From an uncultured Caulobacter sp. (lineage in GTDB: Bacteria > Pseudomonadota > Alphaproteobacteria > Caulobacterales > Caulobacteraceae), in assembly GCA_937925635.1 (NCBI GenBank), contig CALALX010000127.1:1-38055 (forward strand): a stretch of DNA of 38,055 nucleotides, given 5' to 3'. This document shows, piece after piece, positions 31,641-38,055 of this stretch. Position numbers and translations under genes: made by a program. The notes beneath the pieces were generated by a model. The model was not told where the DNA came from, did not search any database, and saw nothing but the letters and a program-made list of their open reading frames with translations. Positions within the stretch are counted from its first letter, which is position 1; every line of letters begins with the position of its first letter.

Positions 31641-34600
31641 ATGGCAATCGGTAGCGACGTTACGGAAACGACAGACTCCGGCTGGACCTTCTGGATCGAT
31701 CGCGGCGGCACCTTCACGGACGTCATCGGCAGGGCCCCGGACGGCGCGGAACGGACGCTGAAACTGCTGTCGGCCGCGCCCGGATACGAGGACGCGGCCG
31801 TGGAGGCGATGCGCCGCCTCCTGGATGTCGCCCCCGGCGCGCGCTTCCCGGCCGAGCGGGTCTCGGCGATCAAGATGGGCACCACGGTGGCCACCAACGC
31901 CCTGCTCGAACGCAAAGGCGCCAGGACGCTGCTGGTCGTGACCCGAGGGTTCGCGGACGCCATTGTCATTGGCGACCAGTCCCGGCCCGAGCTCTTCGCA
32001 CTCGACATCATCCGCCCTATGCCGCTGTACGCGGGCGTCGTCGAAGCCGAGGAGCGACTGGCGGCCGACGGCTCGGTGGTCACGCCCCTGCACGGCGAAG
32101 CGCTGGCCAACGCCCTGGCGAAGGCGCGGGCGGAGGGTGTCACCAGCGTCGCCGTCGCCTTCCTTCACAGCGATCTCAACCCGGCGCACGAGCAGGCGGC
32201 CGGCGAACTCGCGCGGGCCGCGGGCTTCGACTATGTGGCGCTCAGCCACGAGGCCAGCCCCCTGCCCCGCTTCATCCCGCGCGCCGAGACAGCCGTCGCC
32301 GACGCCTATCTGACGCCCGTCCTTCGGGCCTATGTCGAGCGCGTCGCCGAGGCCGTCGAGGGGGCGCCGCTGTGGTTCATGACCTCGGCCGGCCAGCTGG
32401 TCCGGGCCGGCGCCTTCCGCGGCAAGGATGCGGTGGTGTCCGGTCCAGCCGGCGGCGTGGTCGGCGTGGCGGAAACGGCGCGGACGGCCGGTTCGACCGC
32501 CGCGCTCGGCTTCGACATGGGCGGCACCTCGACCGACGTCTGTCGCTTCGCGGGCAGCCTGGAGCGGCGCGACACGGCCCGCGTGGCCGGCGCCCGGCTG
32601 CGCAGTCCGATGCTGGATGTCGAGACGGTGGCGGCGGGCGGCGGCTCAATTCTGTCCTACGACGGCTTTCGCGCGCGGGCCGGACCGGCCAGCGCCGGGG
32701 CCGACCCGGGACCGGCCTGCTATGGCCGGGGCGGCCCGGCGACCGTGACCGACGCCAACCTGGTGCTCGGCCGGCTCGATCCGGCCTGGTTTCCGCCTGT
32801 GTTCGGGCCGAACGGCGACGCCCCGCTTGACCCCGCGGCGGCGCATGCCAGGCTTGCGGTGCTGGCCGAGGCGATGGGCTTGACCGTCGAGGCGGCGGCC
32901 GAGGGCTTCGTCGCCGTCGCTGTCGAACAGATGGCCCAGGCCGTGCGGCGTATTTCCACCGAGCGCGGCTTCGATCCACGCGACCACGCCCTGGTCAGTT
33001 TCGGCGGCGCGGCGGGCCAGGTCTGCTGCCAGGTGGCCGACGCCCTTGGGGTGACCGAGGTGCTGAGCCCCCGATACGCCTCGCTGCTGAGCGCCTGGGG
33101 GATCGGGCAGGCGCGGATCGGCGCCCTGCGGCAGTCGGGACTGGAGGCGCCGCTCGGTGAGGACGGTTTTGCGGCGGCCGGCGAGGCGCTCGAGCGGCTG
33201 GCTGGAGAGGCCCTGCAAGCGCTGGCGTCGCAAGGCTCGGCAGGCGGGTCGGTCGAGCGGCGGATGCTGTTGCGCTACGACGGCGCCGATGCGGCCCTGC
33301 CGGTGCCGCTCGGCCCGCTCGCCGAGGCCAAGGCCGCCTTCGAAGCTGCCCATCAGCGCCTGTTCGGCTTCATCGAGCCCGACCGTACAATCCTGATCGG
33401 CAGCGTGGAGGCGGAGGCCAGCGCTTCTCCCTTCCTCCTCGATGGAGGAAGGGAGGGGGATGGTGGTGTGCCCGCTGAGCCAATCCGGAAGACTCACGAG
33501 GCGCAGAGCCTCACGCGCCCTTCCTCTGACACATCGCCTTCACCACCATCCCAACCCTTCCTCCATCGAGGAGGAAGGGCTTTGGTCCATGCCGATCACC
33601 TCACTACCCTCGACGGCCCCGCCCTGATCATCCGCTCCGACACCCAGATCGCCGTCGCCGAGGGCTGGCGGGCCACGGCCGAGGCCGACGGGCTCATCCG
33701 CCTCGTCCGTCACACCCCGCTGACCGCCGCGCAGATCGCCGCCGACAAACCCGACCCGGTCACGCTGGAGCTGTTCAACCGCCGCTTCATGGGCGTGGCG
33801 GAAGCGATGGGGGCGGCGCTGGAGCGGACCGCGCATTCGGTGAACATCAAGGAGCGGCTCGACTTCTCCTGCGCCCTCTTCGACGCCGACGGCGGGCTGG
33901 TCGCCAACGCGCCGCACATGCCGGTGCATCTGGGCAGCATGGGCGCCAGCGTGCGGGCCGTGAAGGCGCGGCATCCGGTGCTGAACCCGGGCGAGGCCTT
34001 CGCGCTGAACAATCCCTACTTCGGCGGCACCCACCTGCCCGACATCACCGTGGTCATGCCGGTCTTCATGGACAGCGGCGAGGCGCCCGCCTTCTACGTC
34101 GCCGCCCGGGGTCACCACGCCGACGTCGGCGGTATCCAGCCCGGCTCCATGCCGCCGTTCTCGAAGACGCTGGACGAGGAAGGCGTGTTGCTCGACGCCG
34201 TGCCGATCATGCGCGAGGGCCGGTTCCTGGAGGCCGACACCCGAGCCGCCCTCGCCTCCGGCCACTGGCCGGCCCGGGCGCCGGACCGCAACATCGCCGA
34301 CCTGAAGGCGCAGATCGCCGCCTGCCAGGCGGGCGCCGCAGCGGTGGCGGACATGATCGAGGCGCACGGATCCCAGACCGTGGCCCGCTACATGGCCTTC
34401 GTGCAGCGGAACGCCGAGCAGGCCGTCCGTCGCGCGGTCGGCAAGCTCTCCGATGGCGAGGCGCGCGTGCCGATGGACGGCGGCGGCGAGGTGGCGGTCA
34501 CCGTCAAGGTCGACGCCGCGGCCGGCGAGGCCGTGCTGGACTTCACACAATCCGCCGACCAGCTGGGCAACAACTTCAACGCCCCCTCGGCCATCGTCGA

Positions 34601-35288
34601 CGCCGCCGCCCTGTACGTGTTCCGCAGTCTGGTCGACGATGACATTCCGCTGAACGCCGGTTGCCTGACACCGCTGAAGATCCTGACGCGGCGTGGCTCG
34701 ATGCTCGACCCGCTGCCGCCGGCCGCCGTGGTCGCCGGCAATGTCGAGACCAGCCAGCACGTCGTCGACGCCCTCTACGCCGCCATCGGCGCCATGGCCA
34801 ACAGCCAGGGCAGCATGAACAACTTCACCTTCGGGGACGATCAGAAGCAGTACTACGAGACCATCTGCGGCGGGGCCGGGGCGACGGCGACGAAGGCCGG
34901 GACCAGCGCCGTCCACACCCACATGACCAACTCGCGCCTCACCGATCCGGAGATCCTGGAGCGTCGCTTTCCGGTTCGGGTCGAGCATTTCGGCGTCCGC
35001 CACGGCTCGGGCGGCGACGGCGCCCATCCGGGCGGAGACGGCGCGATCCGGCGGCTCCGTTTCCTGGCGCCTATGGAAGCCGCCCTGCTTTCGACGCGCA
35101 GAAGCCACAGTCCGCAGGGAATCTGCGGTGGCGGAGCCGCGCTGGCGGGGCGTCAGCGTTTGATCGCGGCGAGCGGCGGGGTAAAGGAATTGCCCGGCTG
35201 CTTCTCGATCACGGTGCGGCCCGGCGACGTCGTCGAGATCGAGACCCCCGGGGGCGGCGGTTTTGGTACCAGCGACCGCGGCGCCTGA
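31641..35288 (+). CDS. Fused hydantoinase A/B-type 5-oxoprolinase
   Basis: A 1215-residue protein combining HyuA (N-terminal) and HyuB (from about residue 700) domains, as in ATP-dependent 5-oxoprolinase, which opens 5-oxo-L-proline to glutamate, and in N-methylhydantoinase. HyuA shows FWIDRGGTFTDVIGRAPDG, KMGTTVATNALLERKGARTL, ALGFDMGGTSTDVCRFAG (actin-like ATPase) and VSFGGAAGQVCCQVADALG; HyuB shows VTLELFNRRFMGVAEAMGAA, FALNNPYFGGTHLPDITVVM, GNVETSQHVVDALYAAIGAM and PGGDGAIRRL. Residues 597-647 come from a 151-bp palindromic element read through in frame between the two halves. Which ring is opened (oxoproline or hydantoin) cannot be told. The ATG 31641 has no clear Shine-Dalgarno. Confidence 0.9.
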   Translation: MAIGSDVTETTDSGWTFWIDRGGTFTDVIGRAPDGAERTLKLLSAAPGYEDAAVEAMRRLLDVAPGARFPAERVSAIKMGTTVATNALLERKGARTLLVVTRGFADAIVIGDQSRPELFALDIIRPMPLYAGVVEAEERLAADGSVVTPLHGEALANALAKARAEGVTSVAVAFLHSDLNPAHEQAAGELARAAGFDYVALSHEASPLPRFIPRAETAVADAYLTPVLRAYVERVAEAVEGAPLWFMTSAGQLVRAGAFRGKDAVVSGPAGGVVGVAETARTAGSTAALGFDMGGTSTDVCRFAGSLERRDTARVAGARLRSPMLDVETVAAGGGSILSYDGFRARAGPASAGADPGPACYGRGGPATVTDANLVLGRLDPAWFPPVFGPNGDAPLDPAAAHARLAVLAEAMGLTVEAAAEGFVAVAVEQMAQAVRRISTERGFDPRDHALVSFGGAAGQVCCQVADALGVTEVLSPRYASLLSAWGIGQARIGALRQSGLEAPLGEDGFAAAGEALERLAGEALQALASQGSAGGSVERRMLLRYDGADAALPVPLGPLAEAKAAFEAAHQRLFGFIEPDRTILIGSVEAEASASPFLLDGGREGDGGVPAEPIRKTHEAQSLTRPSSDTSPSPPSQPFLHRGGRALVHADHLTTLDGPALIIRSDTQIAVAEGWRATAEADGLIRLVRHTPLTAAQIAADKPDPVTLELFNRRFMGVAEAMGAALERTAHSVNIKERLDFSCALFDADGGLVANAPHMPVHLGSMGASVRAVKARHPVLNPGEAFALNNPYFGGTHLPDITVVMPVFMDSGEAPAFYVAARGHHADVGGIQPGSMPPFSKTLDEEGVLLDAVPIMREGRFLEADTRAALASGHWPARAPDRNIADLKAQIAACQAGAAAVADMIEAHGSQTVARYMAFVQRNAEQAVRRAVGKLSDGEARVPMDGGGEVAVTVKVDAAAGEAVLDFTQSADQLGNNFNAPSAIVDAAALYVFRSLVDDDIPLNAGCLTPLKILTRRGSMLDPLPPAAVVAGNVETSQHVVDALYAAIGAMANSQGSMNNFTFGDDQKQYYETICGGAGATATKAGTSAVHTHMTNSRLTDPEILERRFPVRVEHFGVRHGSGGDGAHPGGDGAIRRLRFLAPMEAALLSTRRSHSPQGICGGGAALAGRQRLIAASGGVKELPGCFSITVRPGDVVEIETPGGGGFGTSDRGA
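33429..33579. repeat. Palindromic element inserted in frame within the oxoprolinase gene
   Basis: Two exact 25-bp inverted copies (33429-33453 and 33555-33579, each starting CCCTTCCTCC and ending GGAGGAAGGG) bound a 151-bp element. Each copy is itself nearly palindromic, and adjacent GGGATGGTGGTG / CACCACCATCCC segments extend the pairing. The element is translated as about 50 residues of low-similarity sequence (starting PFLLDGGREGD and ending FLHRGGRA) between the HyuA end and the HyuB start, where other oxoprolinases have an ordinary linker. It resembles intragenic palindromic elements known from Rickettsia in principle, though not in sequence. Confidence 0.8.
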
Positions 35289-35309
35289 CGGCACAGTACA
35301 GGACTTTCG

Positions 35310-36233
35310 ATGGCCCCGATTCTCTACGCACTCGCCCTTCTCGCCCAGGACCCCGCGCCGGCCGTCGCCGATGGCCCCGTCGCGACCCAGGTTCCGCGAA
35401 AGCAGGACGTCGCGCCGCTGCCGATCCAGGGCGGGCCGGTCACGCCGCCCTCTGACGACTACGGCTATGTCGCCTGGTGCTTCGGCGCGGTGAGCGGCTA
35501 TGTCGACCTCTATGACAAGGCCATGCCCGAGGTGATCCGCATCGAGCGCGCCTGGCCGACCCCGGGCACGGAAGAGAACATCAGCGTCGTCTATCCGCAG
35601 CAGAAGAAGGACGCGCTCAAGAGCATGGAGCTCTTCAAGCGCGCCATCGTGGCGACCGAGAAGGCCAGCCCGACCCCGATCTCGCAGCAGGGCGCCGCCG
35701 CCATCAAGAAGGGCCGCGCGGTGTGGACCGGGGCCACCAGCGTGCCCCGCGCTCAGCTGGCTCAGTTCTGGATGAGCTGGGCTCCGCCGGCGAAGTGCGA
35801 TGAGACCGCCAAGGCGCTCGAGGCCCGCTCGATCCTGTTCGGCCAGGCCCTGACCTACAACGCCGCGCCGGGCGCCGCGCCCGCTCCCGCCGCGCCGACC
35901 GCCGCACCCGAGCAGACGGCGGCTGAAGCTGCCCCCGGTGAGACGATGGACGAGGGCGCCACGACCGCCGACGGCGCGACTGGCGCGCCGCCCGTCGCTC
36001 CAGCCCCGTCCGAACCGGCGGAAGCCGAGGCCGGCGACTCGCCCCCTGTCGACAGCGCCATCGACTCCCTACTGCCGGATGGCGCACCGGCGGCGGAGAC
36101 GACGCCGGATCCGGCGGCGGAAGCCTTGGCGTCTCCTGCGGAGGCCGAGCCCACGCCGAAGGAGTCTGAGCCCGAGTCCGCGGAGGAGCCGACCCCGGAC
36201 GAAGGCATCACGGATATCCGGGGCCCTCTGTAA
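35310..36233 (+). CDS. Exported or surface Ala/Pro/Glu-rich protein of unknown function
   Basis: A 307-residue protein. The start ATG 35310 has AGGA about 7 nt upstream. A short hydrophobic N-terminus (MAPILYALALLAQ) lacks positive charge, so export is uncertain. A conserved-looking globular part (about 50-190) contains YGYVAWCFGAVSGYVDLYDK, ENISVVYPQQKKDALKSMEL and WMSWAPPAKCDETAKALEAR, with two Cys. The last 115 residues are Ala/Pro/Glu/Thr-rich, disordered. No family is recognised; similar proteins are probably lineage-specific. It follows the oxoprolinase stop by 21 bp on the same strand, likely co-transcribed. Confidence 0.75.
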   Translation: MAPILYALALLAQDPAPAVADGPVATQVPRKQDVAPLPIQGGPVTPPSDDYGYVAWCFGAVSGYVDLYDKAMPEVIRIERAWPTPGTEENISVVYPQQKKDALKSMELFKRAIVATEKASPTPISQQGAAAIKKGRAVWTGATSVPRAQLAQFWMSWAPPAKCDETAKALEARSILFGQALTYNAAPGAAPAPAAPTAAPEQTAAEAAPGETMDEGATTADGATGAPPVAPAPSEPAEAEAGDSPPVDSAIDSLLPDGAPAAETTPDPAAEALASPAEAEPTPKESEPESAEEPTPDEGITDIRGPL

Positions 36234-36272
36234 CGGTCTGCCGCGGCGCGCCCCAGACGCCCGCTCGACACC

Positions 36273-36656
36273 CTACCCCGTCGCGATCCAGTGACGCTCG
36301 ACGCGGTCGTTGGCGTCGAAGTGGATAATCAGCCATTCGAAGTCGACCGGCATGTAGGTCCGCTCCAGGCCGAGGCGATAGGCGAAGTCGCCAGCCTTGA
36401 ACCGGCCCGTTTCGTTTGGCTGGCCCAGCAGCTTGAGCACGCGGCCGCGGCTAAGGCCCTCCAGGCGTCCCCGGGCGATCAGGTCGTCGGCCATCTCCAG
36501 GCGATCGTCGTCGTCAACACCGACGAGCTTCCACAGCCGACCGTCGAACCGACCGGGACGGCGACGGCGGCTGTCCAGGATGATGGCTCCAACTACGAGC
36601 CCGGCGGCCACCACCGCCGCCGCCCCGATCACACGATCCCTCGAACTCATCCTCAC
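36273..36656 (-). CDS. Small membrane-anchored protein with BamE-like C-terminus
   Basis: A 127-residue protein with one N-terminal hydrophobic segment (VIGAAAVVAAGLVVGAIILD) followed by RRRR, predicting an anchor with the rest on the cytosolic or periplasmic side. The C-terminal part has the pattern GLSRGRVLKLLGQPNETGRF, then WLIIHFDANDRVERHWIATG, which resembles the SmpA/BamE-type two-helix/three-strand unit (x-V-x-x-L-L-G-x-P). The start GTG at 36656 shares a base with the metH stop (TAGTG), so it is coupled to metH; an ATG at 36650 is close by. The 39-bp gap to the convergent gene holds only a weak 5-bp hairpin. Confidence 0.75.
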   Translation of the reverse strand: MRMSSRDRVIGAAAVVAAGLVVGAIILDSRRRRPGRFDGRLWKLVGVDDDDRLEMADDLIARGRLEGLSRGRVLKLLGQPNETGRFKAGDFAYRLGLERTYMPVDFEWLIIHFDANDRVERHWIATG

Positions 36657-38055
36657 TACGCCGCCGCTCCTCGCGCCTCACTGGACGGATCATAGCTCAA
36701 GATGGGCGCGAGCCAGCGTTCCGCCAGGGCGATGTCCCAGCCTTTGCGGCGCGCATAGTCCTCGACCTGGTCTCGATCGATGCGGCCCACGCCGAAGTAG
36801 TGGCTGGCCGGGTGGCTGAAGTAGAGGCCGCTGACCGAGGCCGGCGGCGTCATGGCGAAGCTCTCGGTCAGTTCGATCCCGGTCTGAGATGTCGCATCGA
36901 GAAGTTTGAAAAGTGTCGCTTTCTCCGTGTGGTCCGGCTGAGCTGGATAGCCCGGGGCCGGACGGATCCCGCGATAGTTTTCGGCAATCAGCGTGTCGAT
37001 GTCGAAACCCTCCTGCGGGGCGTACCCCCACAGTTCGGTCCGCACCCGGTGGTGTAACGCCTCAGCGAAGGCTTCGGCCAGGCGGTCGGCGATCGCGGTG
37101 GCGAGAATGGCCGAATAGTCGTCGCCGGCCGCCTTGAAGCGCTTCGCGATCTCCAGTTCGCCATGGCCGGCGGTGACCGCGAAGCCGCCGATCCAGTCGG
37201 CCGGGCCGCCGATCGGGGCGACGAAGTCCGCCAGGGCGAGGTTGGCCTTGTCGGTGCTCTTGGCCATCTGCTGGCGAAGGGTGTGCAGCCGGGCAATCTC
37301 CCCGCCGCGGCCTTCGTCGGCGTAGACCACGATGTCGTCGCCGTCGGCCTGGGCCGGCCAGAAGCCGACCACGCCACGGGCCTCGAACCAGCGCTCGTCG
37401 ATGATGCGCCTCAGCATCGCCTGGGCGTCCCGCCAGAGGTCCCGCGCCGCCTCGCCGACGACCTCGTCCTCAAGGATGGCGGGATAGCGCCCGACCAGCT
37501 CCCAAGTCGCGAAGAAGGGCGTCCAGTCGATGAATTTCGCGAGGTCTTCCAGGTCATAAGGCCCGAAAGTTCGGGTTCCGATGAAGGTCGGGCGCGGCGG
37601 TGCGTCGGCGTTCCAGTCGATGGCGAAGCGATTGGCGCGCGCGGCGGCGATCGGCGTGCGAGTCTTCTGCTCCTGCCCCCGGGCGAACTGCTCGCGGACC
37701 CGCGCATACTCATCGCGCGTCGCGGCTTCGAACTTCGGCTTCTCCTCCGGCGACAGCAGGCTGGAGACCACCCCGACGGCGCGGCTGGCGTCCAGGACGT
37801 AGGTCGTCGAGCCCTTTAGGTAGGCAGGGGCGATCTTCACCGCCGTATGGGTCTTGCTGGTCGTCGCGCCGCCGATCAGCAGCGGGATGTTGAAGCCCTG
37901 GCGCCCCATCTCGGCGGCGAGGAAGGCCATCTCGTCCAGCGACGGCGTGATCAGGCCCGACAGGCCGATGATGTCGACCCCCTGCGCCTTCGCCTCGGAC
38001 AGGATGCGGTCGGCCGGGACCATGACGCCCAGGTCGATGACCTCGTAGTTGTTAC
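36656..38055 (-). CDS. metH: Cobalamin-dependent methionine synthase, C-terminal part (5' end outside window)
   Basis: The last 465 residues of MetH, which transfers methyl from methyl-tetrahydrofolate via cobalamin to homocysteine. The cobalamin domain shows LGVMVPADRILSEAKAQGVD, LSGLITPSLDEM and LIGGATTSKTHTAVKI; the SAM-dependent activation domain shows WTPFFATWELVGRYPAILED, EAFAEALHHRVRTELWGYAP and the SAM motif RPAPGYPAQPDHTEK. Many MetH proteins have Cys in place of the Gln of PAQPDH. The DxHxxG cobalamin motif is beyond the window edge. The ATG at 38021-38023 is an internal Met. Whether the homocysteine and folate domains are encoded by a separate gene, as in some alphaproteobacteria, cannot be seen here. 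Confidence 0.95.
   Translation of the reverse strand, partial: NNYEVIDLGVMVPADRILSEAKAQGVDIIGLSGLITPSLDEMAFLAAEMGRQGFNIPLLIGGATTSKTHTAVKIAPAYLKGSTTYVLDASRAVGVVSSLLSPEEKPKFEAATRDEYARVREQFARGQEQKTRTPIAAARANRFAIDWNADAPPRPTFIGTRTFGPYDLEDLAKFIDWTPFFATWELVGRYPAILEDEVVGEAARDLWRDAQAMLRRIIDERWFEARGVVGFWPAQADGDDIVVYADEGRGGEIARLHTLRQQMAKSTDKANLALADFVAPIGGPADWIGGFAVTAGHGELEIAKRFKAAGDDYSAILATAIADRLAEAFAEALHHRVRTELWGYAPQEGFDIDTLIAENYRGIRPAPGYPAQPDHTEKATLFKLLDATSQTGIELTESFAMTPPASVSGLYFSHPASHYFGVGRIDRDQVEDYARRKGWDIALAERWLAPILSYDPSSEARGAAA

Overview
The window is a GC-rich alphaproteobacterial chromosome segment, most likely from the Caulobacteraceae (Caulobacter, Phenylobacterium or a close relative). This rests on the very high third-position GC, frequent GTG/TTG starts, an HWE-family histidine kinase, an alphaproteobacterial-style metH 3' part, RcnB-like and DUF2200 genes, and alphaproteobacterial palindromic repeats. 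The genus is an inference. No rRNA, tRNA, CRISPR array, transposase, integrase or phage gene was seen. Genes are packed tightly, with many 1-4 nt start/stop overlaps and convergent pairs sharing their stop codons. The window opens inside fumC and closes inside metH.

Layout: 1-2.6 kb holds the fumC end, a 153-bp inverted-repeat element, an AAA ATPase, yccF and a GNAT acetyltransferase. 2.6-5.5 kb is a small catabolic-looking module: a DAPG-hydrolase-like (PhlG) gene coupled to a berberine-bridge-type FAD oxidase, divergent from a TetR regulator across a clear sigma70-like promoter overlapped by a direct repeat. 5.5-8.6 kb is an overlapping minus-strand operon of polyprenyl diphosphate synthase, HWE histidine kinase and family-9 glycosyltransferase. 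8.6-15.3 kb has a TrmN6-like methyltransferase, a cytochrome b561 coupled to a membrane-anchored LuxR protein, two glutathione transferases around a DUF2200 gene, a nucleoside deoxyribosyltransferase, YceI, an exported Cys-containing protein and ilvC. 15.4-20.3 kb has an RcnB-like protein with a long Arg/Gly/Asp repeat, DUF924, two tandem paralogous small exported proteins, thyA, a quinone oxidoreductase and folA.

20.4-27 kb is the most unusual part. After an SMP-30/gluconolactonase come two large paralogous regulators (620 and 617 aa). Each joins a PAS-like N-terminal region, two LuxR-type helix-turn-helix segments and a C-terminal alpha/beta-hydrolase fold whose catalytic residues look altered in the same way in both: Asp at the nucleophile position and Leu at the His position. 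The first is coupled to a 41-residue lipoprotein. The second is divergent from an Old Yellow Enzyme family gene, with a perfect 16-bp dyad between them. They look like ligand-sensing regulators built on a pseudo-hydrolase.

27-38 kb has two exported proteins of unknown function, an acyl-CoA dehydrogenase with an ABM-type monooxygenase, a small membrane protein, a TerB/DnaJ-type protein, a fused hydantoinase/5-oxoprolinase whose coding sequence contains a 151-bp palindromic element in frame, an Ala/Pro-rich protein, a small anchored protein coupled to metH, and the 3' part of metH. All calls are from reading the sequence by eye; no database search was run.
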